Shown one piece after another: positions 8,424-17,092 of a stretch of DNA of 64,000 nt. The DNA comes from Methanobacteriaceae archaeon (GTDB taxonomy: Archaea; Methanobacteriota; Methanobacteria; Methanobacteriales; Methanobacteriaceae). The notes beneath the pieces were generated by a model, which worked only from the letters and a program-made list of their open reading frames with translations, had not been told where the DNA came from and searched no databases. Both the position numbers and the translations under genes were made by a program. Positions within the stretch are counted from its first letter, which is position 1. Every line of letters starts with the position of its first letter. The stretch covers positions 1 through 64,000 of the forward strand of contig DAHVOW010000008.1 of the NCBI GenBank assembly GCA_027318585.1. The letters are read 5' to 3'.

Positions 8424-9248
8424 ATGAATACCGATTTCACGGATAATCAGTCTATTAAATCTATTAATTTTGTTAAAGATGTAGAACAGTATTCTGATGC
8501 TCACAACAATCGACTTACTGTTAGTGAAGTTCTAAATAGAGATCACACTTACTCTATGAAACACGTCACCTTTTTATTGCCTGCTTATAACGAGGAGCAA
8601 TCAATAGGCAAATTACTTAAAAAGGTACATAAATGTCGCAATTCTCGAGTTTTAGTGATAGATAATAATTCTAACGATAGAACAGCAGAAATTGCTAAAA
8701 AATCAGGAGCTAATGTGTTGAAGGAACGTAAACAGGGTAAAGGATATGCTGTTAAGACCGGTTTCGAAAACATAAAATCAGAATTTGCAGTCATGTTGGA
8801 TGCAGATAACACATATGAACCTGAAGATGCCAGGAAGCTTTTAAAACCTCTTATGGAAGACGAAGCCGATGTTGTTTTAGGTTCAAGACTTCGAGGTAAG
8901 CGTGAAGTTGGATCCATTAGTCGTGTCAATTTATTAGGCAACTACATCCTGAGTTTGTTTGCTAGTTTATTGTACTCCAATGTTTCTGACGTGTGCACAG
9001 GGTACTGGGCATTCAAAAAAGACGTTATACAACAACTTTTACAAGATGGCATAAATTCTGATGGATTTGACTTAGAGGCTGAAATGTTTTCAAAAGTTTC
9101 AAAAAATAATTTCAGAATCTTAGAAGTTCCAATAAACTATAAAAGCCGATTGGACACCCCTAAATTAAATTCAATAAATGATGGAGTTAAAATTTTTATG
9201 AGACTGCTATCAAATCGGCTGGAAATGCGAAAGGGGATTTTTAAATGA
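8424..9248 (+). CDS. Family 2 glycosyltransferase (dolichol-phosphate-mannose-synthase-like)
   Basis: 274 residues. The GT-A core is clear from residue ~38: FLLPAYNEEQSIGKLL, VLVIDNNSNDRTAEIA, the donor-site MLDADNTYEPED and VVLGSRLRGKREVGS. The order of motifs is that of DPM1-like enzymes, which load sugars onto polyprenyl phosphate, but there is no C-terminal membrane domain. Its first ~37 residues are an extension. The ribosome binding region is a run of eight G residues (8412-8419) just before the ATG. It overlaps the next glycosyltransferase by 4 bp (ATGA), so both are co-translated and begin the polysaccharide island. Confidence 0.9.
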   Translation: MNTDFTDNQSIKSINFVKDVEQYSDAHNNRLTVSEVLNRDHTYSMKHVTFLLPAYNEEQSIGKLLKKVHKCRNSRVLVIDNNSNDRTAEIAKKSGANVLKERKQGKGYAVKTGFENIKSEFAVMLDADNTYEPEDARKLLKPLMEDEADVVLGSRLRGKREVGSISRVNLLGNYILSLFASLLYSNVSDVCTGYWAFKKDVIQQLLQDGINSDGFDLEAEMFSKVSKNNFRILEVPINYKSRLDTPKLNSINDGVKIFMRLLSNRLEMRKGIFK

Positions 9249-10585
9249 AAATCGCAATAATAGGAAGCAGAGGCATACCAGCCCGTTATGGAGGTTTCGA
9301 AACTTTTGCTCATGGATTGACCGAAAATTTAGCTGAAAAAGGATATGAAATTACAGTTAGCTGTGAATATAAAGAAAAAAATTCTCGCGAAAATAGCTTT
9401 AAAAATTCAAAACTCGAATATTTCCCAATTAAACCACCAAAAAACTATTTATTAAGAAAATTTTATGAAAATCTTTCCGATATTTACTTTTTATTGATGT
9501 TAAGTCGAAGAAATGAAATGATTTACTTCCTAGGTATTGAAGTAGGTATGTTTCTTTTCATTCCTAAGCTGTTAAATAGAAAATTGAGATTAATGGTAAA
9601 TATTGATGGTATGATGTGGAAACGAAGGAAATTTAGCAGTTTCGAAAGATGGCTTCTTAAATTAAATCATAATATGGCCCTAAAATTTGCAGATACTATC
9701 ATAGCCGACTCTAAATCAATGAAGGAGTATGTAGATAAAAAATATTGGGACAAGACTGTTTATTTATCCTATGGAATTAATATCCCCAAACGAATTCCAT
9801 GGAATGGAGAAGTTCTTAATCAACTGAAAAAAAATTCTGCACCTGATATCTTACCTGGAAAATATTTTTTAGTTGTTTCTCGACTAGAACCAGAAAATAA
9901 CATCCATACCATAGTCGATGCATTCTGCAAAGCTGAAATTGATATTCCACTAGTAATTGTAGGGGATTTCACTAGTGAATCTTATAAAAATCAGGTTGAA
10001 AACTTGGCAGATGTTTGCCTTCACCCCGGAGTAATTTTTCTGGGTTCAATATATGATCAAAATATTCTGAACATGTTACGACAGAACTGTGCAGCATATA
10101 TCCATGGTCATTCAGTGGGAGGAACAAATCCTTCACTCTTAGAGGCCGCAATTTGTCGTAACGTAATCATTGCCCATGAAAATAAGTTTAACAGGGAAGT
10201 ATGTGGAAAATCAGCAGTCTACTTTGTTAACGAAACAGAACTAGCTAGAAAGATGAAATTAGTGTACAGATTCAATGAAAATTATCTGGATATTAAAAAT
10301 AACGTCTATTATCGTGTGAAACAGAATCATATGTGGAGTAAAATCACTGCAGATTACCATTCACTTCTCCAAATTATTGAAGCCGACATGAAGGATATAA
10401 AAGTTCCAGCAGAAGATCTAAAAGCTATTCAACAAGATATAGATCTAATAACAGAAGATATTGAACTGATAAGTATAGAAAGCAAACGAATAGCTCAAGA
10501 CAGTGAAATTAAACCACCAAGCTCCAAAATAATCTCTGATGAAAAAATCGCTGATGATAGTAAAATAATATTAGAAGAATCATAG
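9245..10585 (+). CDS. GT4 glycosyltransferase with DUF1972 N-terminal domain
   Basis: 446 residues. The start MKIAIIGSRGIPARYGGFET is the signature of the DUF1972 donor found in rhamnosyl- and galactosyltransferases of surface polysaccharide loci. The C-terminal Rossmann domain has SRLEPENNIHTIVDAF, GSIYDQNILNML and GHSVGGTNPSLLEA, the GT4 nucleotide-sugar site. Residues ~380-446 are an odd charged tail rich in Asp, Glu, Ile and Lys with no counterpart in the family. It overlaps the preceding gene by 4 bp. The acceptor sugar is not deducible. Confidence 0.9.
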   Translation: MKIAIIGSRGIPARYGGFETFAHGLTENLAEKGYEITVSCEYKEKNSRENSFKNSKLEYFPIKPPKNYLLRKFYENLSDIYFLLMLSRRNEMIYFLGIEVGMFLFIPKLLNRKLRLMVNIDGMMWKRRKFSSFERWLLKLNHNMALKFADTIIADSKSMKEYVDKKYWDKTVYLSYGINIPKRIPWNGEVLNQLKKNSAPDILPGKYFLVVSRLEPENNIHTIVDAFCKAEIDIPLVIVGDFTSESYKNQVENLADVCLHPGVIFLGSIYDQNILNMLRQNCAAYIHGHSVGGTNPSLLEAAICRNVIIAHENKFNREVCGKSAVYFVNETELARKMKLVYRFNENYLDIKNNVYYRVKQNHMWSKITADYHSLLQIIEADMKDIKVPAEDLKAIQQDIDLITEDIELISIESKRIAQDSEIKPPSSKIISDEKIADDSKIILEES

Positions 10586-10764
10586 CTGATTTAATTAAAG
10601 TATTATATTTAGAAAGTAGCCAATGGATTATTAATTTGGTGAGTTATAATAACAATTCATGTAGACAATTGACTTATCACCTATTGAATGAAAGATTATT
10701 AAATTTTGTTTTCTAATTTAATTAAGAGTAAAGGGAATAGTAAAAAGTGTTGGATGGGGAATAA

Positions 10765-11541
10765 ATGAAAGTAGTTATTCTTTGTGGTGGGAAGGGGACA
10801 CGTTTAAGGGAAGAAACCGAATACAGACCCAAACCTATGGTAAAAATTGGAAACAAGCCCATACTTTGGCATATAATGAAAATTTATTCACATTATGGCT
10901 TTAAAGATTTTATAATTTGCCTTGGTTATAAAGGGGATATGATAAAAGAATATTTCCTCAATTACGAAATCATGAACAATGATTTTACCATCAACATGTC
11001 CAGTCAAGGTAAAATAGATATTCATAGTAACAATGAAACAGAAGATTGGAGTGTCACTTTAGCAGATACCGGGGAAGACGCCCAAACTGGAGCCCGAGTA
11101 AAAAAAGTAGAAAAATACATTGACGGAGACACCTTCATGCTTACTTATGGGGATGGAGTGGCCCGAATAGATATTCAAGATCTACTAAAGTTTCACCAGA
11201 ATCATGGTAAAATTGGTACCATGACTGGGGTCCATCCTTCTTCCAGGTTTGGAGAATTTTCTATAGAAGACAATAAGATAACTAGATTCAGTGAAAAACC
11301 ACAGACCAAAGCAGATCTTATAAATGGCGGGTTTTTTGTATTCAATACCGGTTTTTTTGATTATCTAAACGATGAGGACCAGTGCATAATGGAACAGACC
11401 CCTCTAGAAAATCTTGCAAGTGATGGAAACCTGATGCTTTATCATAATAAAAGTTTCTGGCAGTGTGTGGACACATATCGTGAGTTGGAAAACTTAAATG
11501 AATACTGGAAGGACAATAATCCTCCTTGGAAAGTGTGGTAG
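10765..11541 (+). CDS. rfbF: Glucose-1-phosphate cytidylyltransferase
   Basis: 258 residues, the usual RfbF length. It makes CDP-glucose from CTP and glucose 1-phosphate, the first committed step to CDP-3,6-dideoxyhexoses. Seen are LCGGKGTRLREETEYRPKPM (nucleotide loop and signature), GNKPILWHIMK, TYGDGVARID (metal-binding GDG) and GGFFVFNTGFFDYL. The gene follows the glycosyltransferases after 179 bp and contains within its last codons the GGAGGA site that serves rfbG. It starts the rfbF-G-x-H sequence. Confidence 0.95.
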   Translation: MKVVILCGGKGTRLREETEYRPKPMVKIGNKPILWHIMKIYSHYGFKDFIICLGYKGDMIKEYFLNYEIMNNDFTINMSSQGKIDIHSNNETEDWSVTLADTGEDAQTGARVKKVEKYIDGDTFMLTYGDGVARIDIQDLLKFHQNHGKIGTMTGVHPSSRFGEFSIEDNKITRFSEKPQTKADLINGGFFVFNTGFFDYLNDEDQCIMEQTPLENLASDGNLMLYHNKSFWQCVDTYRELENLNEYWKDNNPPWKVW

Positions 11542-11552
11542 GAGGAATGTGA

Positions 11553-12524
11553 TTGAACAGCGAATTTTGGAAGGATCGGAATGTCTTCATTACAGGGTGT
11601 ACGGGACTTTTAGGGTCTTGGCTAACCAAAAAGCTCGTAAAAAATGGTGCCAATGTCATTGGACTAATCAGAGATCTAGTGCCAAAATCAAATCTCAAGT
11701 GGTCCGGATTTCAGGATGAAATAGTAACTGTTCGGGGGGAAATAGAAGATTACTTTGTTTTGGAGAGGATCCTAAATGAGTATGAAATAGAAACTGTATT
11801 TCATTTAGCAGCCCAGACCATAGTTACTATCGCCAATCGAAATCCACTATCTACCTTTGAAGCCAACATTAAGGGTACCTGGAACCTTCTGGAAGCCTCA
11901 CGCAGATCACCTATGGTAGAAAGAATTGTTCTGGCCTCCAGTGATAAAGCCTACGGAAGCCAGGAAAACCTTCCCTATGATGAAAAAACTGCTTTAAAAG
12001 GGACACATCCCTATGATGTTTCCAAAAGTTGTGCCGATCTGCTATGCGGGTCATACTACCAGACCTATGGTCTTCCAGTATGCGTTACGCGATGTGGTAA
12101 TTTCTATGGAGGTGGAGATTTAAATTTCAACCGTATAGTGCCAGGAACCATTCTTTCCGTCACCCAAGATAAAGAACCCATTATACGCAGTAATGGTCAG
12201 ATGGTAAGGGATTATTTTTATATCGAAGACGGTGCTGAAGCTTATATGTTACTTGCTGAAAAAATGACCAAGAAAATTCATGGCGAAGCCTTTAATTTCA
12301 GCAACGAACAACCTATGACTGTGCTGGAGATTGTTAACACCATCCTGGATGCCATGAAAAGTGATCTGAATCCGGTAATACTCAATGAATCAACTAATGA
12401 GATAGAAAAGCAATATCTATCTGCCAAAAAGGCTCATGAAATATTAGGGTGGAAACCCCAATACAGCATGGATGAAGGGCTGGAAAGAACCATCCCATGG
12501 TATCAAAACTTCCTTAGAAGTTGA
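11553..12524 (+). CDS. rfbG: CDP-glucose 4,6-dehydratase-like short-chain dehydrogenase
   Basis: 323 residues of the extended SDR class. The NAD-binding turn is TGCTGLLGSWL, the catalytic pair is HPYDVSK (Tyr-x-x-x-Lys), and SSDKAYGSQENLPYDE follows the form of the CDP-glucose and GDP-mannose dehydratases. Between rfbF and rfbH it should convert CDP-glucose to CDP-4-keto-6-deoxyglucose. It is shorter than typical bacterial RfbG (about 355 residues), so a related dehydratase specificity is possible. Initiation is at a TTG, supported by GGAGGA six bases upstream; no ATG lies nearby in frame. Confidence 0.85.
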   Translation: MNSEFWKDRNVFITGCTGLLGSWLTKKLVKNGANVIGLIRDLVPKSNLKWSGFQDEIVTVRGEIEDYFVLERILNEYEIETVFHLAAQTIVTIANRNPLSTFEANIKGTWNLLEASRRSPMVERIVLASSDKAYGSQENLPYDEKTALKGTHPYDVSKSCADLLCGSYYQTYGLPVCVTRCGNFYGGGDLNFNRIVPGTILSVTQDKEPIIRSNGQMVRDYFYIEDGAEAYMLLAEKMTKKIHGEAFNFSNEQPMTVLEIVNTILDAMKSDLNPVILNESTNEIEKQYLSAKKAHEILGWKPQYSMDEGLERTIPWYQNFLRS

Positions 12525-12549
12525 TATATCCATTTATAAAAGGGATTTT

Positions 12550-13296
12550 ATGAAAATTGTTTTCCTGGGAACAAATGGATGGTACGATACCCCAACTGGG
12601 AATACAATATGTACACTTCTGGAAACCAATGATTTTTACCTAGTCCTGGATGCTGGAAACGGGATATATAAATTGGAAGAATATTTAGACAATTCAAAAA
12701 AACCTATTTATCTTTTTCTGAGTCATTTCCACCTTGATCATATAGAAGGCCTGCATATATTAAACAAATTTAGTTTTGACAACACCCTCCATATTTACGG
12801 GCAGCCCGGGACCCGCAAAATACTGAATAATATAATTAATCAACCTTACACAGTTTCTTTTCCTGGACTTCCCTTTGAAGTTCATTTGCACGAAATTGAG
12901 ACAGGCATTCATCATCTACCCTTCCGTGTTGAATGTAAATTTCTGCCTCACGCATCACCATGTTTTGGTTACCGTTTTGAAATTGATGAAAAAGTAATCA
13001 CCTACTGTACAGATACCGGCCCCCATAAAAATGTGGAAGAACTGGCTCGTAATTCTAATTTACTGATAACAGAGTGTTCTTTAAAAATAGGAGAGAGTTA
13101 TCCTGGTTGGCCTCATCTTAATCCTTTTGACGCTGTTAAAATTGCTATAAAAGCAAAAGCCAAAACATTAGCCCTCACCCATTTTGATGCAAACATCTAT
13201 CGTTCCATTGAAGAGAGACTCGAATCAAAGGAATCCATGAAAAAATTATTTGAAAATCTAATATACGCCCATGATGGCATGGAAATTGTGATATAA
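12550..13296 (+). CDS. Metallo-beta-lactamase fold hydrolase within the dideoxyhexose operon
   Basis: 248 residues of the RNase Z-like metallo-beta-lactamase superfamily. It starts MKIVFLGTNGWYDTPTGNT and has the metal motif SHFHLDHIEG (H-x-H-x-D-H), a later His in LPHASPCFGYRFEI, Asp in YCTDTGPH and His in LALTHFDANIY. All zinc ligands therefore seem present. The ATG at 12550 is chosen because it begins the conserved fold; an open frame extends back into rfbG. Its role in sugar synthesis is not established. It may remove a phosphate ester or a damaged nucleotide sugar. Confidence 0.85.
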   Translation: MKIVFLGTNGWYDTPTGNTICTLLETNDFYLVLDAGNGIYKLEEYLDNSKKPIYLFLSHFHLDHIEGLHILNKFSFDNTLHIYGQPGTRKILNNIINQPYTVSFPGLPFEVHLHEIETGIHHLPFRVECKFLPHASPCFGYRFEIDEKVITYCTDTGPHKNVEELARNSNLLITECSLKIGESYPGWPHLNPFDAVKIAIKAKAKTLALTHFDANIYRSIEERLESKESMKKLFENLIYAHDGMEIVI

Positions 13297-13351
13297 CAAG
13301 TATAATTACTTAAAATGGATATTAATCACCGAAAATGGTTGGTGGAATTAA

Positions 13352-14662
13352 ATGGAAGAAGAGATCCGAACAGAGATCCGTAAGAAAGTATCTGAAATAT
13401 ACAAATTGCGAAAATCCAGTGAAACATTCCATCCTGGCCAGGATAACGTTAACTACGCTGGAAGAGTCTATGATGAAAAAGAAATGATCAGCTTAGTTGA
13501 TTCCTCCCTTGATTTCTGGCTTACCGCTGGAAGATATGCAGACCAGTTGGAAAAAGAACTTTCAAAATTCTTAGGTGTTAAACATTGTCTTCTGACTAAT
13601 TCTGGTTCATCAGCTAATTTACTGGCTGTTTCAGCTCTAACTTCGCCAAAATTAGGTGATCGCAGATTACTGCCCGGTGATGAAGTCATCACCACGGCAT
13701 GTGGATTTCCCACTACCCTGAATCCAATTTTACAGAACCAGTTGAAACCAGTATTTGTTGATGTCGAGCTTGGGAGCTACAACATACAGGCGGATATTGT
13801 TGAAGAAACCATATCCGAAAAAACTAAAGCAATTTGCATACCACACACCCTGGGAAACCCTTTCAATCTTGATAAGATTTCTAAAATCGCCAAAAAACAT
13901 CATCTATGGCTCATAGAGGATAACTGTGATGCCTTGGGTTCCGTATATAATAAACAATACACCGGGAGCTTCGGCGATTTGTCGACCTTAAGTTTTTACC
14001 CCGCCCACCACATAACCATGGGAGAAGGTGGAGCAATTTTGACCAACCATACTCTACTTAAAGAAATTGTTGCCTCTTTCAGAGATTGGGGAAGAGATTG
14101 CTGGTGTGATCCAGGTCATGATGATACCTGTGGTCGCAGATTCAGCTGGAAATTAGGTTCACTGCCCTATGGCTATGATCATAAATACATATATTCTCAT
14201 ATCGGATATAACCTTAAAGTTACTGATATGCAGGCTGCAGTGGGTTTGAGACAACTGGAAAAACTGCCAGATTTTATTAGGAGTCGAAGAAAAAATTTTG
14301 ATATACTTCACAAGGTGTTTTTGGATTATGAAAATCATCTTGTTCTGCCCCAAATAGCAGAAGGTGCAGAACCCAGTTGGTTTGGGTTTCCTATCTTGGT
14401 AAGGGATGATGCACCATTCAATCGTAATGATATTGTTAATTTCTTCGAAAATAGAAAAATAGCAACCAGAATGTTATTTGGTGGAAATTTAATTCGTCAG
14501 CCAGCTTATGAAGACATAGATTTCAGGTTGGCTGATTCACTTGAAAACACCGATTTGGTTATGAATAATCTATTCTGGATTGGAGTATATCCGGGAATTA
14601 CTGACGAAAAAATGGATTATGTGATTTCCATGATCAGAAAGTTTTTTAAAGAATTTCAATAA
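13352..14662 (+). CDS. rfbH: CDP-6-deoxy-4-hexulose 3-dehydrase (E1), PLP/[2Fe-2S]
   Basis: 436 residues. It belongs to the aspartate aminotransferase fold but has His220 in SFYPAHHITMGEGG where aminotransferases have the PLP lysine, the hallmark of E1 dehydrases that use PMP. The cysteines C192, C250, C252 and C260 reproduce exactly the C-x57-C-x1-C-x7-C pattern of the E1 [2Fe-2S] site. It removes the C3 hydroxyl of CDP-4-keto-6-deoxyglucose, giving 3,6-dideoxy sugars. The usual flavin/iron-sulfur reductase partner (E3) is not in this window, so another electron donor or a distant gene must serve. Confidence 0.96.
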   Translation: MEEEIRTEIRKKVSEIYKLRKSSETFHPGQDNVNYAGRVYDEKEMISLVDSSLDFWLTAGRYADQLEKELSKFLGVKHCLLTNSGSSANLLAVSALTSPKLGDRRLLPGDEVITTACGFPTTLNPILQNQLKPVFVDVELGSYNIQADIVEETISEKTKAICIPHTLGNPFNLDKISKIAKKHHLWLIEDNCDALGSVYNKQYTGSFGDLSTLSFYPAHHITMGEGGAILTNHTLLKEIVASFRDWGRDCWCDPGHDDTCGRRFSWKLGSLPYGYDHKYIYSHIGYNLKVTDMQAAVGLRQLEKLPDFIRSRRKNFDILHKVFLDYENHLVLPQIAEGAEPSWFGFPILVRDDAPFNRNDIVNFFENRKIATRMLFGGNLIRQPAYEDIDFRLADSLENTDLVMNNLFWIGVYPGITDEKMDYVISMIRKFFKEFQ

Positions 14663-14729
14663 GGTAACCAATGAACTAAATCAGCAGTTTAGGGAAGTAA
14701 GGGGTGCCTTTCGAATGCAGATCTATTGC

Positions 14730-15755
14730 TCAATGACCCCTTTTAAATCGTTCATCTTCGAATATATAGGAATATAAAAGCTCTGGGACTTCTTCTCCAT
14801 TCCTATTATACTTAAAATACAAGCGGAGCTTAATTAAATTCCTTATTAATAATGTCGGAGTTAAAGTCAGACCTATAGCTATTAATAACATAAATTGATC
14901 CCTGCTAAATCCAAATGCAGGAACATATGCCGATAATAATGGGAAAATAATTTCAGAATGTGATCTGCCATCTTTTCTAAGCTTTTCAAGGGCAATAGCA
15001 GATATCAGCCCCCGAGATCCATTGTAATGAGGAGATCCTTTTATTGCTTTTAAACGGATTTCTTTATCTTTTATATTATGACAGCAATTTAGCCAGCCAA
15101 TAAATATATCAATTTCCGGAAACCCAGGGAGATTTTTATCGCCCCAGTAGACAATTCTTTTTTGGGAAACATAAACCGAACAGTTCTCTTCTACGGTTTT
15201 ATTGATAAATGGGAAGTGAGGATAAATATTCTGAACATTGTAGTATCCTTTATAAATACAATTGGCATCGTAATTTTCTGTTTTGAATATACAACTTGGT
15301 ATAAAACCTAGAGTACTATAATATCGAGCTCCTTTATCAATCAGATCTTTGGTAGAAGTTTTAAGTCCACGCTCCCATTCGAACTGGGTCTCCGCCCCAA
15401 CTAAAATAACATCATATTCACTTGATTCTATAGCCTCAATTACATCCGAACAATCACTAAAGTCAAAGCTATCATCATCACATAAAACCCAGGTATAATT
15501 TGAACTTGATAGCTCAACAGCTCTCAAATAATTAGGACTGCTTCCAATATTCTTTTTATGTCTTATTATCTCTAAATTTGAAAATAATTTTTCAAAATGT
15601 GCACATACTTGCGGAGTTTCATCAGGAGAACAGTTATCAATAACAGTAATTTTACAGTTTTTAAATGGACTATTAAGCACTTGAGTCAGGGTTTTTTCCA
15701 AATCCTTCGAGCGGTCATAGGTAATCAATAGTATTTCAAGATCGTCTTCTAGCAT
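14730..15755 (-). CDS. Family 2 glycosyltransferase, abequosyltransferase-like
   Basis: 341 residues. The GT-A domain shows LLITYDRSKDLEKTL, VIDNCSPDETPQVC, HKKNIGSSPNYLRAVEL and the donor motif LCDDDSF. The later layout (IPSCIFKTENYD, NIYPHFPFI, VYWGDKN) resembles RfbV-type abequosyltransferases, which transfer a 3,6-dideoxyhexose. This fits its position next to rfbFGH, although it is on the other strand. Specificity is inferred from context and recalled similarity, not proven. The C-terminal 80 residues include a hydrophobic stretch that may hold it at the membrane. A GGGGGG tract precedes the ATG. Confidence 0.82.
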   Translation of the reverse strand: MLEDDLEILLITYDRSKDLEKTLTQVLNSPFKNCKITVIDNCSPDETPQVCAHFEKLFSNLEIIRHKKNIGSSPNYLRAVELSSSNYTWVLCDDDSFDFSDCSDVIEAIESSEYDVILVGAETQFEWERGLKTSTKDLIDKGARYYSTLGFIPSCIFKTENYDANCIYKGYYNVQNIYPHFPFINKTVEENCSVYVSQKRIVYWGDKNLPGFPEIDIFIGWLNCCHNIKDKEIRLKAIKGSPHYNGSRGLISAIALEKLRKDGRSHSEIIFPLLSAYVPAFGFSRDQFMLLIAIGLTLTPTLLIRNLIKLRLYFKYNRNGEEVPELLYSYIFEDERFKRGH

Positions 15756-15860
15756 AAAATCCCCCCAATAGATTATTAATTATTATAGTTGGGAGCATAT
15801 ATAAATATTGTCAATTATAAACAACGATTTATATTTAGTTAGAAAATGGAATCGAATTAC

Positions 15861-16376
15861 TCATTCCTGCTTTAAATCCCAATTATAATCTATGTCCTCA
15901 GAAAAAGGATTTTTCCTTAAGATTTCATCTGGAGAATGGGGTATGGACGCACAGTTAGCCACAATAGCAGGAAAATTGCCTATTCCCTTAAAACCATTCC
16001 ATATTAGGGGTGGCACTTTCACTAAGATATAATTATCCTCGCCCATGAAAATCTCCATCAAATTCCCATGGGTAACTGAACCCTCCCGATCATCATAGAG
16101 AACCAGTTTTATCATCCCGTGGATAACGGCATAATTCAATATCATCTCTTGGTGCAGATGCCAGCCTTTAATCACATCGGGATAAACTTTTGAAAAATAT
16201 ATCTCACCAAAATCCTTGAAAATTTCATCATCGGACCTCAACATGTGATAAATGCTGCCTCGCTCATCTGGAATCTTTTTCAAGTTTTTTATTTCAACTC
16301 CAGAAATATAGCTTCCCTTTACGCCAGGAACATCCATTAAATTCTCATTATCATAGATCATGACCTCACATCCCAT
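15861..16376 (-). CDS. RmlC-like dTDP/CDP-sugar 3,5-epimerase family protein
   Basis: 171 residues of the RmlC cupin family. IPDERGSIYHMLRSDD, GEIYFSKVYPDVIKGWHLHQ and KLVLYDDREGS follow the family, and His in WHLHQ matches the catalytic His region. RmlC acts on dTDP-4-keto-6-deoxyglucose. In ascarylose synthesis a homologue (AscE) epimerises the CDP-3,6-dideoxy-4-keto sugar at C5. Next to rfbFGH the latter reaction is an attractive possibility, and no rmlA, rmlB or rmlD is present here. It lies 7 bp after the SOUL gene on the same strand, probably co-transcribed by chance of layout. Confidence 0.8.
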   Translation of the reverse strand: MGCEVMIYDNENLMDVPGVKGSYISGVEIKNLKKIPDERGSIYHMLRSDDEIFKDFGEIYFSKVYPDVIKGWHLHQEMILNYAVIHGMIKLVLYDDREGSVTHGNLMEIFMGEDNYILVKVPPLIWNGFKGIGNFPAIVANCASIPHSPDEILRKNPFSEDIDYNWDLKQE

Positions 16377-16383
16377 AAATCGA

Positions 16384-16986
16384 TCATATCTCCACTATTA
16401 TCTCATTTCGCCTTAAAAATCCCGGAACTGCGGGATTATTGTATTGTGCTACAATAAAATTTGACTGGGGACTGAAACCCTTTCCATCCAGCCATTGGCG
16501 GAGCATTTCTATTTTGTCATAAGCCATTTTTTCTTTTACACGTCCGGAAAATCTTAAAACAGCTACCCGCTGATTTTTAATTTCTTTAAAACTTATCCTG
16601 TCATCGTTAGGTTCTGGTAAAGACTCCAGGGTGTATTTATGAGGCATAGTGAAAGAAATTCGATGGATCTTATCTTCCTGTATTTCCTCTGTAACCGGAA
16701 CGGTCATGGCTATTCGTTCTGAGGGCACCTCTTGAGTGACTGGAGCTGCCATTGGGATCCTCTCAGAGTCAGAAATCGGCTCCTCAGAGACTGGAGTGGT
16801 CATGGGGATGCTGGATCGCTTTTTATTACCACCAAAAATATAATTAGCCAATATGGAGAATCCAATACCAATCGCACTATCAAAATCAGCTTCTACATCA
16901 ACCTGGGCCAGAATATAATCTGGATATCTCCTGATTTCAAAATTATCTTCTTTGGTTTCCAAAAGGTAGGTGGGGCTTTCGGTCAT
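16384..16986 (-). CDS. SOUL-family heme-binding protein
   Basis: 200 residues. The start TYLLETKEDNFEIRRYPDYILAQV and the end FIVAQYNNPAVPGFLRRNEI are diagnostic of the SOUL/HBP fold. The family binds heme or other tetrapyrroles in eukaryotes, while its prokaryotic role is unknown. A distinctive feature here is a triple internal repeat of the pattern I-x-M-x-x-P-V-x-x-E (IPMTTPVSEE, IPMAAPVTQE, IAMTVPVTEE) at roughly residues 60-100; most relatives have one or two copies. The ATG follows GGAGGA at good spacing. Confidence 0.92.
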   Translation of the reverse strand: MTESPTYLLETKEDNFEIRRYPDYILAQVDVEADFDSAIGIGFSILANYIFGGNKKRSSIPMTTPVSEEPISDSERIPMAAPVTQEVPSERIAMTVPVTEEIQEDKIHRISFTMPHKYTLESLPEPNDDRISFKEIKNQRVAVLRFSGRVKEKMAYDKIEMLRQWLDGKGFSPQSNFIVAQYNNPAVPGFLRRNEIIVEI

Positions 16987-17092
16987 GTCATTCCTCCATA
17001 CTTATCGATCTAGCTTATTGACATAACATATTTAGATAGAAGTTGCTTAAACTTTTTTACTGAAAATATCCATGACTATTGGAGAAAATGCA

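Noticed and set aside
11342..11698. 118-residue minus-strand frame across the rfbF/rfbG junction
   Set aside because: It is opposite two well-supported genes, and its composition follows from them.
13352..14662. RfbH read as an ordinary sugar aminotransferase
   Set aside because: The PLP lysine is replaced by His220 and the full [2Fe-2S] cysteine set is present, which marks the dehydrase.
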